Below are positions 61,704 to 64,000 of a stretch of 64,000 bases of DNA, piece by piece. The notes beneath the pieces are model-generated. The model worked only from the letters and a program-made list of their open reading frames with translations, was not told the origin of the DNA and ran no database searches. The stretch lies in NCBI GenBank assembly GCA_040954595.2, contig CM082588.2:2604001-2668000 (forward strand). The letters run 5' to 3'. This DNA comes from Balanoglossus misakiensis (taxonomy: Eukaryota; Hemichordata). The position numbers and the translations under genes are program-made. Each line of letters begins with the position of its first letter. Position 1 is the first letter of the stretch.

Positions 61704-63094
61704 GACTACATGGGTAACGAGGACAGCCTAAGAGTTAAAAAAACAATAATATCACATATTTTCGTGCTTTTTAACTTTCATCCCTCTCCCGATAGTTAAA
61801 AAGGACGCTACAAAAGAAAGTGAGCTGTCGGTACACTCTGCCTATTTCTGCGATTACGTCCAGCAGAGTGCAACAATCTATCAATTATCTCGGCGCGAAT
61901 AAAGCGGCATCTGTTGATAAATGATGATAACCAATTAATGACAGGGAAGCAAATTAACATTCTGACCTATCACTCAGCTGAACCATATTGTAAATGGCCC
62001 GTGGCAGTGAGCAACGAGATAGCGTACATGTTCAATGTGACACGGCGGAGAAAGGAAAACAAAGACGATGTGTGATTGCAATCATCCGGTCCTCTTTTAT
62101 CGGGTGAGGGGTTGAGCGGTAAACGGGAGCGAGGGTCAACTCGGCGTACTTCAGGAAGACATTCCCGCAGTATTAGAACAGTATAGATTGCATCTCATAT
62201 CGATTTACCTCTTGAAAAAGAGGGATGTTACTCAAATTATATGTAAGAGCATCGACCGAAAGTGTTCTTTAATCAGCTTAAATATCAGAGCGTGGGTCGT
62301 TCAATTCGTTTACTTGGCAGACGACGCACGGCGCCGACGGTCAGCTGAACTTAATGGCCTGGTATATCACCTCTATAAATAAAGAATTTTTACAACTCGT
62401 AAATGTTAAATTTTACCCGTTAGAGATCCGAATTTATCTATTTTCACTCATTTGTATTGTTATTAAATGTATAGGCATGACAAATCGCTTTGAAAATATT
62501 CTGGTAGTAATATCTTCATCTTTTACTATAAGGTCCTTTGTCTGTATGGCATATTTTGGTCCATTGACACTGGTCCAATCAAACTCAGAAATTTCACGTT
62601 ATTAAGCGAGAGAACTTCGAATATATCGAACTCAAAAGCTATCTGAATGTCTCGTCTTGATGGCTATAGTGGAATCAATGTTGACTGTCTCCAAAAGACA
62701 GACAGGCCCTGGGGAGGTATAGTTATCATCTCACCCCCCCCTCCTCTCCTCAAGTCCAAGCTTCAATACATGTCTAGCTGCTTAATCACAAACCATATTT
62801 CTATTCGAGGGCTAATGATCTCCATTATATACGCACAGACTTGGCCCGTGTGTGTGTATATACGGATTAGCAAGAGTAAAAGAGCCGATATGCGCTACAA
62901 TGATGATAGCCTCAATTAATGCCACAAATGTGGCGTTCAGGGGCACGGCACAAAAGTGCACGGTCAGATAGGTGAGCGTGCCAGCTTGTGCTGACAGTCC
63001 TCTAGTCAGAATCTGACGCGACAGACATGACTGCATACGAGAATTCAACCAGTTTCGATTGTTACTTAAACTGAATATTGTTTGTAAAAAAATT

Positions 63095-63235
63095 GCTGTC
63101 TGTCTCTCTGTGGCTCTCTTTCTGCCTCTATCCCCATCTTCCTGCCTGCTCTACCTGTATCTGCCTGTCTGGAATACTGCCTCGAAAACTATAAGTCTGC
63201 TCGCCCGTCCGCCCACCCACTCGTCTGTATGTCTG
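63095..63235. repeat. CTGT/CTGC pyrimidine-rich low-complexity tract
   Basis: Irregular CTGTCTGTCTCTCTGT-like sequence, similar in composition to the complement of the microsatellite at 818-882. Confidence 0.6.
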
Positions 63236-64000
63236 TGTATCAACTCGTTACCCAATCATTTCAATGTCGCTTTCTCGTACTGAAAACAGAAATTTTGCCA
63301 GCTTACTTTTTAAAAATCACCTGCCACAAATCCTTTGATCAGGACTAGAAACACCGGCTAAATCCTGGCTTTTCAGCCTAGGCAATGACAAATGCTTTCC
63401 AACCATCACAGTCACCCTTTACAGCAAAAACAAACTGCGAGGAGACAACTGCAAGCTCCCAGTCGATATCCATCTTGAGATTATTGATTTGCATAAAGTC
63501 GATATGGCAACTTTTCCCCGCCAATAACAGTCAGCTATATGTCTTTTTCATTACTTTGTAACCATCCATTCCATAGTCCCCCAGTATGGATTTCTTTGCG
63601 CGCTTTCAACGACGCGCTAACGACCAGAAATGAACAACATCGGTGTCTTTAATGCATCTTTAAGTAGAGCGAAATTGGTTTGGCTTTTTAATGGAACGGA
63701 ATGGCTTCGTCAGAGTCTCCGGGCGATCGATTGATAACGGACAGGTGCAGTCATTATTGGGGGAAACGTGTATCTCAAGCTGGCCTCGTCAAGGAGAGAT
63801 AAACCGGCAGAGATTCCACTCGTGCCGATAATCAGACAAAGGAAAGAGACACTTCGCAGTCACTTGCCGAGGAAATCGTTAGGCAATACCAAGGCGGGTT
63901 ATGGAACTAATAGTCAATACACGACGCATTTGGTGTTTCCCTTTGAAGACAGCTTATCAGCGTTGTCAAGGGGCGCAGTTACATTTTGCGACACTTGAAA

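Larger units (their letters stand above)
61330..64000. other. Right-end region, no gene seen
   Basis: AT-rich sequence with a C13 run at 61691-61703, a short C run near 62733, and a CTGT/CTGC-rich low-complexity tract at about 63095-63235. The open frames (for example 62647-62919 and 63768-63998) have no domain features. Confidence 0.4.

Overview
This is a nuclear window from an animal. Genes are split by GT-AG introns, the exons encode metazoan extracellular and signalling domains, and there is an intron-containing tRNA-Tyr of the animal type. The gene set (LDLa-LRR receptor, TSP1/EGF secreted protein, mGluR-like receptors, filamin-domain TRIM, BHMT) best fits an invertebrate deuterostome such as amphioxus or an acorn worm. 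That is inference; the species cannot be fixed from the sequence.

Left part (1-14.5 kb), minus strand. Positions 37-2561 hold the 5' end of a receptor gene (signal peptide, LDLa, LRR N-cap) that runs off the left edge and resembles the relaxin-receptor / type C LGR family. Positions 5050-12764 hold a complete 24-exon gene for a secreted protein of about 1063 residues: signal peptide, eight-arginine stretch, TSP1 domain, then 23 calcium-binding EGF-like domains with one domain per exon. Two diverged copies of a ~0.4 kb MITE-like element lie at 1048-1435 and 4479-4915.

Centre (about 14.56-37.63 kb). About 23 kb is one uninterrupted satellite array of an 87/88-bp unit, roughly 265 copies. It changes orientation twice: forward to 15529, reverse from 15530 to about 30833, then forward again. 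It also shows nested higher-order repeats (11, 14, 15 and 60 units). Two subfamilies differ by one base in length, and only the 87-bp type stays open as a reading frame. Exon-like minus-strand segments lie on both flanks.

Right part (39-61.4 kb). Plus-strand genes are mGluR-like receptor 1 (39022-43116, 3 exons, 929 aa), an intronless TRIM with a filamin domain (43559-45142), BHMT (46355-48671, 7 exons, 365 aa) and mGluR-like receptor 2 (54166-60408, 2 exons, 907 aa). A tRNA-Tyr(GTA) with a 14-nt intron lies on the minus strand at 48888-48974. A truncated, inverted BHMT copy follows receptor 2 (60640-61327, minus). The order receptor-BHMT / receptor-broken BHMT suggests an old local duplication. 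Both receptors keep the mGluR fold but have changed residues where mGluRs hold the side chain of glutamate, so their ligand may differ. I see no supported gene in 12.8-14.3, 49-54 or 61.4-64 kb.
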